A DNA stretch of 64,000 nucleotides, taken from the NCBI GenBank assembly GCA_900642245.1, contig CAAAJI010000007.1, positions 572,235-636,234 on the forward strand, given 5' to 3'. A program made the translations under genes and the position numbers. Shown one piece after another: positions 21,688-31,253 of this stretch. Source of the stretch: Fragilaria radians (lineage: Eukaryota > Bacillariophyta > Fragilariophyceae > Fragilariales > Fragilariaceae). The notes below the pieces were generated by a model. The model saw only the letters and a program-made list of their open reading frames with translations, was not told the DNA's origin and did not search any database. Numbering within the stretch: position 1 is the stretch's first letter; every line of letters starts with the position of its first letter.

Positions 21688-23103
21688 ATGTTAAACTCGT
21701 TATTGGGGATAGCGAAAGAGTTCGAGCAAGGTGTAGGATCGTTATCTCCCAGAAAATCGGTAACTCATAAAGAAAGGAAGTATGGAAGGAAAAACAATGG
21801 GAAGGAATCTTTATTCCATGAGCAACAATATTATAGGCAGGCTTTATCCCCTCTACCGGTTTCGGAGGAGAATTTTGCGATACGTACCACTAAGAGTGGC
21901 GTCGAAATCGCATTAGATAACACGGATACAACCATTGATAATGATTCTCAAGTCGAACTGTTAAACTATCACAATTTTACAAGGAAGGCAATCAGGGTTC
22001 ACAGATGCCAATATTCCATAAATTTTCCAATGATTCCAGTTTTTCTTGCGAAGAAAAATTTTTACGCTCCACAATCACAACATCGATTGCCGTTTCAAAA
22101 TGAAGATGCACGATCTTCCATATCAGATGAAATTTTCCTCTTACAATCGCATACGACGCGAGATGAAATGACATCGGTGGCAGAGGAAGTTGCCCGTCTG
22201 GATAAAGATATACGAGATTTGGAGAATTATAGATTAGATATTGAGCATGAATACTTTCAACAGCCAATCGCAAGCGTCGATTTACCCTTATGGGATGTTA
22301 ATTTCCTTCTTCATGGCCAGAAGTTATCGATAGATGTCGCTAACGAATTGCAGCGTCGTCGAGGACGCTGTTGGACAGTACAACTTCGATCTATGAAGTT
22401 ACGAGACACTTTATGCTCCAAACTGAATTCTCAGGATTTGTTTCCCTCAAAGCATACCAACAAATACAAGTTTCGAGCGACTGTTACCGCGATAACTCAA
22501 GTTTCGCACATGTGTCTACTTCCACTACTTGGGAATACAAGTGCATTTTTCGTTCACACAGATACCTCCGAGTCCTTTGGCCATGTGCCGGCACCCATAT
22601 TGTCGCGTATGAAGAAAAGTGCTTTGCAGATAGAAATGCTCACCTACATGGCGATGGGTCCAAATGAAAGCTACTATGCAGCATTTTCGTCTGGACATGT
22701 CTTTTGGGCATCGTCAGATTCAGACTTTCATGCAATTATGAGAGACTGGCCCGTATATAGAGTGGCATTTGGTGAATCTAAAAAGTTACCAAATCAAAAA
22801 ATTGAATCAAGCTGGATTGTTGTTGCTCGAGATGGCCGAGTTGCCTTTAAGAACTTACCTCAACGTTTAACCAATCTTCTGAATTCCAGACTTGTGGACA
22901 TGCCCATGCCCTCAGAAGTCGCCTTAGGAAGCGATGGTTCATACTTTATTCGATTTCTTGACGGAGTTATCGAATATTGCCTGCCTTCTGATATTGCGAA
23001 TGTCTGCGAATTCGTATTACGGAGAGGTGGGAAAATTACCAATGTTCTACTTCATCCTAAATTGTCCAAGGAGTTCATTGTTCGACATACGGAAATGAAA
23101 TAA
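21688..23103 (+). CDS. Unrecognised protein with short beta-type repeats, 471 aa
   Basis: A single-exon frame starting at ATG. The N-terminal 45 residues are basic. A central stretch around TSVAEEVARLDKDIRDLENY may form a short coiled coil. The C-terminal third contains three loosely repeated units that pair an aromatic with a DG or SG turn: YYAAFSSGHVFWASS, WIVVARDGRVAFKNLP and YFIRFLDGVIEYCLP. These look like beta-hairpin or propeller-like units ending in a Leu-Pro segment. I do not recognise a named family and saw no signal peptide or membrane helix. It shares an upstream region with the Rieske gene, but a functional link is only a guess. The composition and length support a real gene. Confidence 0.75.
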   Translation: MLNSLLGIAKEFEQGVGSLSPRKSVTHKERKYGRKNNGKESLFHEQQYYRQALSPLPVSEENFAIRTTKSGVEIALDNTDTTIDNDSQVELLNYHNFTRKAIRVHRCQYSINFPMIPVFLAKKNFYAPQSQHRLPFQNEDARSSISDEIFLLQSHTTRDEMTSVAEEVARLDKDIRDLENYRLDIEHEYFQQPIASVDLPLWDVNFLLHGQKLSIDVANELQRRRGRCWTVQLRSMKLRDTLCSKLNSQDLFPSKHTNKYKFRATVTAITQVSHMCLLPLLGNTSAFFVHTDTSESFGHVPAPILSRMKKSALQIEMLTYMAMGPNESYYAAFSSGHVFWASSDSDFHAIMRDWPVYRVAFGESKKLPNQKIESSWIVVARDGRVAFKNLPQRLTNLLNSRLVDMPMPSEVALGSDGSYFIRFLDGVIEYCLPSDIANVCEFVLRRGGKITNVLLHPKLSKEFIVRHTEMK

Positions 23104-23609
23104 AAATATCATTCATTCTCAAAAGCAATCCTCAGGGAAAGAACAAAAGGAGAAATTTACGAAATTTTCACTTAATGTCACTGATTTAATTTTCTTGTCC
23201 TTGAGTCATCATAAAAAAATGTTCTCCTTAAAGATTCAACACTCTGACTCGTGGAGGGTTTCAAGACAATTTTCTTCATGTTTCTATTGAAAGTCTACAG
23301 AAAGGGGAGGAACTATCTAGAATGTACAAGAAATCTATTTGCGAAGCGAGAGTTTATGAGTAATTTTCTTATCGCTCTCTGCAGAAGAAAAAATGCAACC
23401 CTTAGCGATACTTCCAGATGGTAGTCTTACACCTCATACCCATCATTTCTGTTTCGTTTCGAATCATTTTTTTGTGAAAAATTGTAAAATGTTCAACAGT
23501 GCGGAAAATTCAAGTCTATAATAGAGTCACGATAGAGATGAATTCAGCACTAACCGTAATTGAAAACTAGATGTATAACTTTTGGATCAATAAGGGCTTT
23601 ATATTTTCT
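23104..23609. other. Convergent 3' spacer
   Basis: Sequence between the stop codons of the 471-aa protein gene and the ribonuclease HII gene on the opposite strand. No open frame or repeat was recognised. Confidence 0.4.
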
Positions 23610-24796
23610 CTATTCCTCGTTCATCGTTTCCTCGAAATGCATGTGCTTTAGGGGAGCAAAGGTCTTACGATGAATGGGCAAGGGTCCATACTTGGAAATG
23701 AATGACATGTGCTTGGCGGTACCGTAACCTTTATGCTGACCAAATAAATATTGAGGAAACTGTTTATCGTATTCATGCATTAAGCTATCACGTGAAACCT
23801 TAGCCAGAATAGATGCAGCAGCAATTAGATACTCACGATCGTCACCGTGAATTATGGTTTCGGCCTCTGTGGGGAAATTCGGTGGCATTCTATTCCCATC
23901 AATTAATGTATACGCCTCAGACACATCGAGGGGACAACTTCCTGATACGACGTTCCCATCCTTATCGGTGGGTTGTTCCTTACAACATAACATCCCTTGT
24001 GTTGTATAGATAACTTAGATTCGTATCTTATGGTGTCCAGTCCGATGACACCACTTGTTGCCATCTTCATCGCTTGATATGTTGCCTGCAAGATATTCAC
24101 TTCATCAATAGTTTCCGCATCGACGACAGCGATGGCATATCGAATTCCTGGGCTGGAAATGAGACGATTGTACACTTCTTCACGCACATGTTCTTTATGG
24201 ATACGCTTAGAATCACATATTCCACCAATCGTCGTCATCGTTGACAAAATTGCTGCAGCGACAACAGGTCCAGCCAAGGGTCCACGACCAGCTTCATCGA
24301 CTCCAATAACATAGGAAAACTTCTTGCTTCTTTTATTACTGTGAGTTAATACTTCTGTCTCTCGATTGCGGGGTAGTGACAGAATAACTTCGGAGGTTGG
24401 ATTTTTGGTTGTCGTGGTGGTAGGACGTAACGTTGTTGTGGCAACAGTGTTGGGCATATCCATGTTCTTGCTTCTTGGACTCAGAATTTCTTCATCTGAT
24501 ACATTTTGTTCATTCCCCTTTTTCGGTTTTTCCCTTCGTCTGGATGATTCTGGATTAATCGTATTAGCTAATTCCGATTGAGAGCTGTTGGATTTACGTT
24601 TGGATCTTGTCTTGCTTGATAAACATTCTGGTGTGTCATCACTCGCGGCATGTGTATTGGAAGCAAGAGTACTGTTACGTCCCTCTGATGATTGTCGTGT
24701 TCCATTTCGTTTACTATGGGCACCCATAAATGAAGCAATGTGCAAGTTCCTTTCATCTTGTGACTGGAGTCGAGGGCTTCGTCGCAAACTTGTCAT
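23610..24796 (-). CDS. Bacterial-type ribonuclease HII
   Basis: Two exons, 24796-24055 and 23995-23610, with a 59-nt intron (GTGGTG...CACAAG), give 375 aa. The intron restores the frame between the two halves. The catalytic domain begins at about aa 140 with VIGVDEAGRGPLAGPVVAAA and continues with CDSKR, EVNILQATYQAMKMA, LIDGNR, AASILAKVSRD and FGQHKGYGT. The acidic active-site set (DE, D of DGN, D of SRD) is complete. RNase HII cuts RNA at ribonucleotides embedded in DNA and in RNA-DNA hybrids. The sequence is closer to bacterial RnhB than to the eukaryotic RNase H2A subunit, so an organellar or transferred origin is possible. The N-terminal 130 residues are Ser- and Lys/Arg-rich and look disordered. 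The frame is open further upstream to an ATG at 24946, which would add a hydrophobic N-terminus. Confidence 0.87.
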
Positions 24797-26128
24797 CGAG
24801 CATCTAGGAAAAATAAAAGATAACGTATATGTGTTTTGAAGCAAAAACCAGAAAATACCAACTTTAACTTGACGACTGCTGATCACGGGTCCTAAAAGGA
24901 AACCTAAACACAGGATTTGTGATGAAGCAAGAAAAAATAAAAGCATTTTAGTAACTCTCGGTTTTGCTATGATGTTTCTATATTTCTTTCATACGAAGCA
25001 AATGATATCCCCCCAGGAAGAAAATCCTTTTTAAATCTCCTAAAACGTGAATATAATTCAAAGGTAAAGCACTCTTCCTAGATGTTAGCATTGTCAACTA
25101 CTGATTGTATAATCCTTGATCATCAAACATTTCAACATAAATTACTGGAATTTGGTGAAACTTAAGATTTTGACATCAGTTTCGCAAGGTTAACAAATTT
25201 ACCTTTGGAGTAGTAGAATGCAAAGATTTCCACAAAGATTTGATTCAGTATTGTGTCTAGGCATCATTAGAATCTTACTTTTTCGTATTTCCGCCCACTG
25301 CCTGGTGTAAATGCAAATGATTAGAGTGGATTTTGCCATGTAGATGTATCGCACGTAGACCCCTGTATGAAAATTCATTACCAAGTTGAAATGTAATTGC
25401 ACATGATTACCCTCCATCATCACAGTTAACAGAACACATTAAATTTTGGATCTTATGTTGCGTACGTATGTCAAAAAGGCGTGTCCACACCATTTTTCCC
25501 TATATACTACCTACCTTGAAATTTTATTCAAGTGTCACAGCTTTTTTCAAAATAGTTTTGCGGCTGTAGAATGAAAGTATAGTGTGATTTAATTTAACAC
25601 TTCAGCATTCAAGCGGTGAGAGTGCAGATTCCTTTTGGACATCCCTCTTTCTTGTAAAGAATTCAGCGAATTACCCGCAAATGTCGAGGTGATACCACGA
25701 CAAATGAATCCTATGATATTCCTTGATATTTTTCAAGTGTATCTGATGTTCAATAAAATCGCTGTATCATGTTGATAAGATGAACGTATTGAGTTATTTA
25801 GTCTTCCATTTGAGATTGGATCGGATGATTCGGTTATAATAGTCTGTATGACCAGTGACCAGGCCCGGTCGTTTTCTCCGCCGAGAATTTCTCCGCCAGT
25901 GAAATTTTACGTCTCCGAAGAATACTGCTCCGTTGCGTTTCACTGGCGGAGAAAACGAACAGGTTTGCTGTATGACAGATTCTTCTACTGAGAAAAAGGC
26001 GATTTTTTTTATTGGTGGGAGAAGACATACCTTATTCTTTAGATATTTCGTGGAACGGACGAAACGTTATAATTCACAATTGTTCCTTTGGACTGTTGAT
26101 TGTAATCAGCCTTATACGACTGATTATA
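24797..26128. other. Divergent upstream region, 1.3 kb
   Basis: Lies between the starts of the minus-strand RNase HII gene and the plus-strand silaffin-like gene. It contains a possible N-terminal extension of RNase HII (to ATG 24946) and the inverted repeat at 25870-25957, listed separately. No other gene was seen. Confidence 0.4.
25870..25957. repeat. Inverted repeat with two alternative left arms
   Basis: The right arm TTTCACTGGCGGAGAAAACG (25938-25957) has two partners to its left. A 17-bp perfect complement lies at 25888-25904 (TTTCTCCGCCAGTGAAA) with a 33-base loop. A 13-bp perfect complement lies at 25870-25882 (CGTTTTCTCCGCC). The two hairpins exclude each other because both use GGCGGAGAAA. 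It sits about 170 bp upstream of the ATG of the silaffin-like gene. It may be a regulatory site, a transcript structure or the footprint of a small mobile element. Confidence 0.75.
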
Positions 26129-27202
26129 ATGGCGTCAATATATGCTCGTCTTGCTTTTGCTCTCTCCATAGCATTGTCCATCACAACGTCATGGAGTATA
26201 GACTCAGCGAGCAATAGATCACAAATCTTGGATAATCTCTTCCGACCCTTCGATAGAAACAATGGAGACAAGAATGTAGTTTTCCTTGATTCTGGTGATA
26301 GTAGCCTGAGTGATTCAATCTCAGATTACAATGTCAAATCTCGTGGGGGTAACCTATTGAGACCCTGGGAGTATTCCGTATCATATCATTACTCCACAAA
26401 TTCACATGAGTTGAATGATCCATTTGACTCTGCAAGGAAGCATATCAAAAAGCGAGGGAAATCAGCTTACTATCATGAGTTTAGGGGGAAAAGAGGAGGT
26501 AAAGGATTCGGTAAACGAGGAGGTAAAGGATTCGGTAAACGAGGAGGTAAAGGATTCGGTAAACGAGGAGGTAAACGGGGCTCATGGGAACAAGGTCGCG
26601 GGTCCAAGGGAAAGAAGGGGAAAAAGAAATGGGGGAAGAAAAATGTTAGGGAATGGAGCAAATACTCAAAATGGATGCGGGGAAAGAAAGGGGGAAATTA
26701 CTGGACTGGAAAGGGGGCTGCAAATCCTTCCGTGCCAATCACCACGATTCCATCAACATCCAACGCTCCTTCAAACCAGGGACCTGTTTTGGAGCCATCG
26801 TCACGAGTTCCAATATCCATTGCTCCATTATTAGATACTTCCACTGAATCTCCTAGCGAGATAACCATGCCTTCCATAAAACCTGCTCCGATTTCGTCAC
26901 CGTTGGGGACCCCAAATATTCCTTCCACACCTGTCGCAGTACCGATATCGATGCCGTCGGAGAGCACAAATCCAGTCGTCGACAGATCATCAACGACTTC
27001 ACCGAGTTTCTCATTGAGTCAGCCTTCCTTGTCATCGTTACCAGTTGCTGAGATCCCCACAACGAATAATCCCAGCTCTTTGACATTATCCCCTAGTGAC
27101 TCGGAAATCAACAACGTTCCAACAAATGACCCTACCTACGAACCCACCACAGATCCCACTATTTCACCAACGTTTTCTCCCACAGCTTCTCCTTCTGGCT
27201 AA
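26129..27202 (+). CDS. Secreted silaffin-like protein with basic Gly/Lys repeats
   Basis: A 357-aa single-exon protein from ATG 26129, the first Met; the frame upstream opens only at a TTG. A signal peptide (YARLAFALSIALSITTSWS) leads the chain. After an S/D-rich section comes a strongly basic block at about aa 108-195 with three exact KRGGKGFG octapeptides in tandem, encoded by 24-bp DNA repeats at about 26491-26572, and further KKGK and KRG clusters. The C-terminal half is an almost pure Pro-Ser/Thr array (PTYEPTTDPTISPTFSPTAS). The secreted, Lys- and Ser-rich, low-complexity make-up is that of diatom silaffins and related cell-wall proteins, whose modified lysines promote silica deposition. 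There is no sequence motif that proves this role, and another wall or mucilage protein is possible. Confidence 0.8.
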   Translation: MASIYARLAFALSIALSITTSWSIDSASNRSQILDNLFRPFDRNNGDKNVVFLDSGDSSLSDSISDYNVKSRGGNLLRPWEYSVSYHYSTNSHELNDPFDSARKHIKKRGKSAYYHEFRGKRGGKGFGKRGGKGFGKRGGKGFGKRGGKRGSWEQGRGSKGKKGKKKWGKKNVREWSKYSKWMRGKKGGNYWTGKGAANPSVPITTIPSTSNAPSNQGPVLEPSSRVPISIAPLLDTSTESPSEITMPSIKPAPISSPLGTPNIPSTPVAVPISMPSESTNPVVDRSSTTSPSFSLSQPSLSSLPVAEIPTTNNPSSLTLSPSDSEINNVPTNDPTYEPTTDPTISPTFSPTASPSG

Positions 27203-27947
27203 TTGTAAATCCTTAAGAGTAGCGAATGAATTCTTCTCACAAGCGACATTGCTAGCTTCTAAGCGATAGCAATTCGACATCCGAACTTCTCGCTTTTACA
27301 AATATTTCAATCAAGGAACAACTCTGACAAATTTTCATGGGAAATGTACACGGATCGGAGAATGTGGGATGGAGAAGAAACATTCAAACAAGACACCTGT
27401 ATAGAGAATCCTTGATACCAGAGGCAGCTACATCGTATTTCCTTCTTCGTCATGCATCACATGTGAAAAACTAGAATACATGCAAAATCATAACGCAAAT
27501 AACTTGTTCCGAATTCGATCATTTAATTTCTTGTGTTTATGTTTATGATAATTCTATAGATAATAGGAACTTTATCCGTTTCCTTTACTTACATAATTTA
27601 GAGAAAACCGTCAATAAAAAGCACCATTTTGACATTATGAAATATCAATACAATCCCTTGGAGAATAAAGGATAGGCATGGCTAAGAAGTGCGATAAAAC
27701 TAAAAAGTATTTGTGCCAGTTAACGTTTTCAATGTTTGCAAGGAATAAGGATGCTTCCCTGCTCGTGAATGACAGGTTGACAGGTTTAAATCTTTCTCTC
27801 ATTTTCTCAAGTAATTTGATAAAGATTGAGCAAATAATTGCTAAAACCCTAATTCTATATCTCACAACAGTGAGTGCCCTAGCTTAGGAAAACAGTAATC
27901 CTGTTAGAGTTTGATTCAGTACTAGAATGTCACCCAAGGGTAATAAT
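27203..27947. other. Spacer between silaffin-like gene and hAT element
   Basis: AT-rich, with no accepted reading frame. It presumably holds the 3' untranslated region of the silaffin-like gene at its left end. Confidence 0.4.
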
Positions 27948-27955
27948 GTCTTCTT

Positions 27956-29837
27956 CAGGGATGGCAAAAGCCCCAGGTTTTCCTTTCCTCATTTAGGTTA
28001 TAGGCTCAGCGCTAGGTTTTTGATAAAAAAAACTTAGGTTTTCATAGGTTTTTCATTAATAATAGGCAAAGTCAATCTCATTGAAAAAGCTATTCTTCAT
28101 CACCGTCAATATCTTGAACATCATCATGAAAGACATGATCTTCAAACTGAGAACTGTTGGTTTTGATAAAGACCAGTTTCTTGACAGTTTCGGGACCAAA
28201 ATGATTCTAAAGCTTGGAACGCACAAAACCGAATGTTGAAAAGTTTCTTTCTGCAGATGCAGTAGGAGCCGCCATAGAATAATCTTTCAACGCCAACTTG
28301 TGGAGATTAGGCCACCTCTTTCCAACTACTTGCCAGTATTGGAGTACAGTCTTGCGATTTTTCATAAACATTTGGAATCTAAATGTATTTTTAGTCTTCT
28401 GTTGTTCTGAATAGATTTGAGATTAAGTTAATTCCTTGAATATTGCTTCTTTCTTGTCATCAACGTTTTTGCCATCCATACTCAATGGAAAATTCATAAT
28501 GAATTTCTTGAATTCTTCCTTGTGATTTACCTCCAGACCCTCTCCTATGTCTGGGATTCAAAAGGTTACCAACACCATGGGCATCACCGTACATGAACTC
28601 AAACCGAGACTGAGCTAATTTTTGTAAGTACTTAATTTCCTCTGTGTTTAAGAATGCCCCCAAAAATATCTTTTACCAGCAAATGTAAGCCATGGGAGAC
28701 ACATCCATGAAAAAGCATTCCTTTGTATCTTACTTTCAGCCTTTTCCACTCCACTTTGTTGGTTGCTGTGTTGTCAGTAATTGCTCCTGAAACACCACAG
28801 TCCATAGAATCAATTACTTGGCAAAAGTTGCAAAAACTCCATGTAGCATCATGTGACTGCTGGTATTTAATGAAGAAGGACTTTGTTGGGCACTCCACCG
28901 TGTAATTAACAATTGGATCACAATTCATATTGGACCATCCATCACTGACAACAAAGATGTTCTGGCTCGGATGATTAAGTGCATTTTTAACCTTTGCAGA
29001 AATCTCTTCATAGAATTGATTGAGCAAAGGCCCAGCCAGTTCTTTTTGACTTGGAATGTGAGCATTTACTCTACAAATCTTGAAAGCTTTCAACAAATGA
29101 GGCTCCTCAATTCTTTGTGTTGTAAAAACCATTTCCAACTGCTTAGACAATGCCTTCTGCACTGACATTTTCAATCCAGGGACTGCAAACTGAGAAAATT
29201 GACAATTGAGATCCTTGTCGGAATGATTGTGTTCCATGTTGATTTGGTGAAGCTGTAGCTTTGCTAGGACAATATCCGGTGGTATACTACTCAGAGCAAT
29301 CATCAAAACAAGTACGAGCCTTAGCTCCTTGCTGCATTTCATTAAATGCTTATTTGCATATTTGCTTTTCCTGTGATGATTGACAACAACTTGGCAATGT
29401 TTGCAGGTTGCAGGCTTGGCCTTTTGAGGTTCATGATCTTCTGTAAACCATGACCACACAGTGGAGATATCACGACCTCCGCTGCTAGTGATCTTTGTCT
29501 TTTTAAGCGCTGATTCATTGGGTGTTCTAGCATTCATTCTCTTGTTCTGGGAAGTCAAAGCAGCCGTTATTGAATCTTCAAAGTCATTTCCAGCTTCAGG
29601 ACTATTAACAATGACATTGTCGTCACAATCATCAGAGGTTGAATTGACAGGTTGTATATTCATAACAGAATACATTTTTTAAGAACTCAGCCAAAGAGAT
29701 TAACCCTGTGGTTTTATTTATTTGGAAAATAGATGAATAACCTAGAATAAACTTTCTCGGGTGTTTGAAAACATTTAGGTTTTTGACAATAACCTGCAAA
29801 AACCTAGGGTTGGAAAAACCTAATTTTGCCATCCCTA
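27956..29837 (-). mobile_element. hAT-superfamily DNA transposon, 1882 bp, non-autonomous
   Basis: Terminal inverted repeats are CAGGGATGGCAAAA on the left and TAGGGATGGCAAAA on the right end read inward, matching at 13 of 14 bases. An exact 8-bp target-site duplication, GTCTTCTT, flanks the element at 27948-27955 and 29838-29845. The right half encodes a BED-finger transposase fragment on the minus strand, and the left end encodes the hAT dimerisation domain in another frame. The AGGTTTTT-rich subterminal regions (27980-28050 and 29755-29822) may be transposase-binding repeats. The intact ends suggest it moved with help from a full-length relative elsewhere. Confidence 0.93.
28090..29675 (-). 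pseudogene. Decayed hAT transposase with BED zinc finger
   Basis: An open frame of 347 codons (29675-28632) starts with an acidic linker, then a BED-type finger with C-K-H-C and a downstream H...C pair (CKHCQVVVN...HLMKC). It continues into the transposase core (FVVSDGWSN, SGAITDNTATN, CVSHGLHLLVKDIF) and stops. The homologous protein resumes in another frame (AHGVGNLLNPRH, about 28540-28620). It then reaches the C-terminal hAT dimerisation motif (LALKDYSMAAPTASAERNFS, about 28220-28330), which is followed by an in-frame TAG and a short tail (KKLVFIKTN) ending at 28090. An internal deletion, frameshifts and at least one stop make a functional product unlikely. The N-terminal part could still bind DNA if expressed. 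Confidence 0.85.
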
Positions 29838-29845
29838 GTCTTCTT

Positions 29846-31253
29846 TGTTTAGAGGACACATTGTCCTGCATAAGAAACATCATAAAGCTATCTTCCCAAC
29901 AGATTTTTAAAAATTAGTTGAATGTGATGCTGATCCCAAATTGACCTCAAAAATTTCCAATAAATAAGTCTTTGAGTCACCCAAAAGCTAGGGTAACAAA
30001 CGAGAACATGATATTGTTACTAAGAAAAACAATTGTGAAATGACTTAGCAAATTTTAGACCACGATAGAAAAATAGACGAAACATATAATTTTACTTTAA
30101 ACAAGTCCAATTCACATAAGTCCATAGTTCTTACCTTCAGCAAGTTAATTAAGACTAAGGAATTCGTCATGTAGGTATTATCAATGATAAAATTGTGTGA
30201 AATGATAATGCTTAACTTAAAAAAATTATGAAATTCCAGTTTTAATCAAACAGGAGTACCAAAGCTAGTATGATAAGTGGGAATGAATTTCAAAGCAACA
30301 CCACTTGTCATAAGTGTTTGGATTGTGTGTAGCGTAACGTATCGGAAAGCACATTTTGAACCTCTAGACTAAAAATCAGAGCAAATGTAAAATGGTTTTT
30401 TCAACCTGGACTGAACTAGTAGAGCTGAAAAGGAAAAGGTCCATCCAACAGTTCCGAAAGATTATTCTATCAAATTTATGAAGATATCAGAACAAGACTT
30501 TGAACCTGAGTACGCAAAGAATTACGAAAAACTTCATATTGAATAGTAAGCAGAAAAGCCTTTATAAAAGGTTGGAACGAATCAACAGCTCCTTTAGTTA
30601 AGTACTAGGTCAACAAAAGATCTTTTTACGGCAAAGCAGTGAAGTGGAACAATTGGAAGGCAAATGACGCCTAAATTAGTCATATGAAGTTAAGCAAACA
30701 AAAAAGTGGAGTTACTTACATAGCAAAGCAACAGGGTTTGCGCAGGGAATCAAACTGACATGATTAGTGGAAAATTCTAATAAAGGATCAGAGAAAGCCC
30801 CTAATAATGGGTAAAAGCCACCACAATTGAGAATAATTTAAAAAATACGACTTAAATCATGAATAGTCTTAAAATGTCGGTTAACGAAGCTACTGAGCTT
30901 GGGTTATGGAGAATTATTTGCCATGATACCACATTTTCAATAGGGAGTAGGGCAGGGCAATCAATTGAGCATTACTATGTCTGAGCAGGTCTGCGTATTA
31001 ATAAAAATGATTGTGCTCAATATTTACTTAAAAACATCCGATAACGTTACGTCGAAACAAGTATTTCTAACTAAGAATGCACCCCCGCTGCTGGTATGTC
31101 AGTGTATTTTATCCACATCTTTTTTTTCATCCACTTTGCCATGAACTAACTGTACATTATAGATTTTGGAGATACTCCACCAATCGTTATAAAAAATTGC
31201 TTTTGTGTCAAATTTACTCCTTGTCTTTTGAGTTCTTGTGATTTGTGGTCACC
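29846..31253. other. Gene-free block of 1.4 kb
   Basis: No reading frame or repeat I can support. The right end carries the upstream region of the Urb2-like gene. Confidence 0.4.

Noticed and set aside
24797..24946. N-terminal extension of RNase HII from ATG 24946
   Set aside because: The added 50 residues are hydrophobic and irregular and end next to a possible splice acceptor (TTTTTCCTAG), so it was not used as the preferred start, although it cannot be excluded.
26473..26661. Pro/Leu-rich minus-strand frame opposite the silaffin-like repeats
   Set aside because: It is the antisense shadow of the KRGGKGFG repeats.
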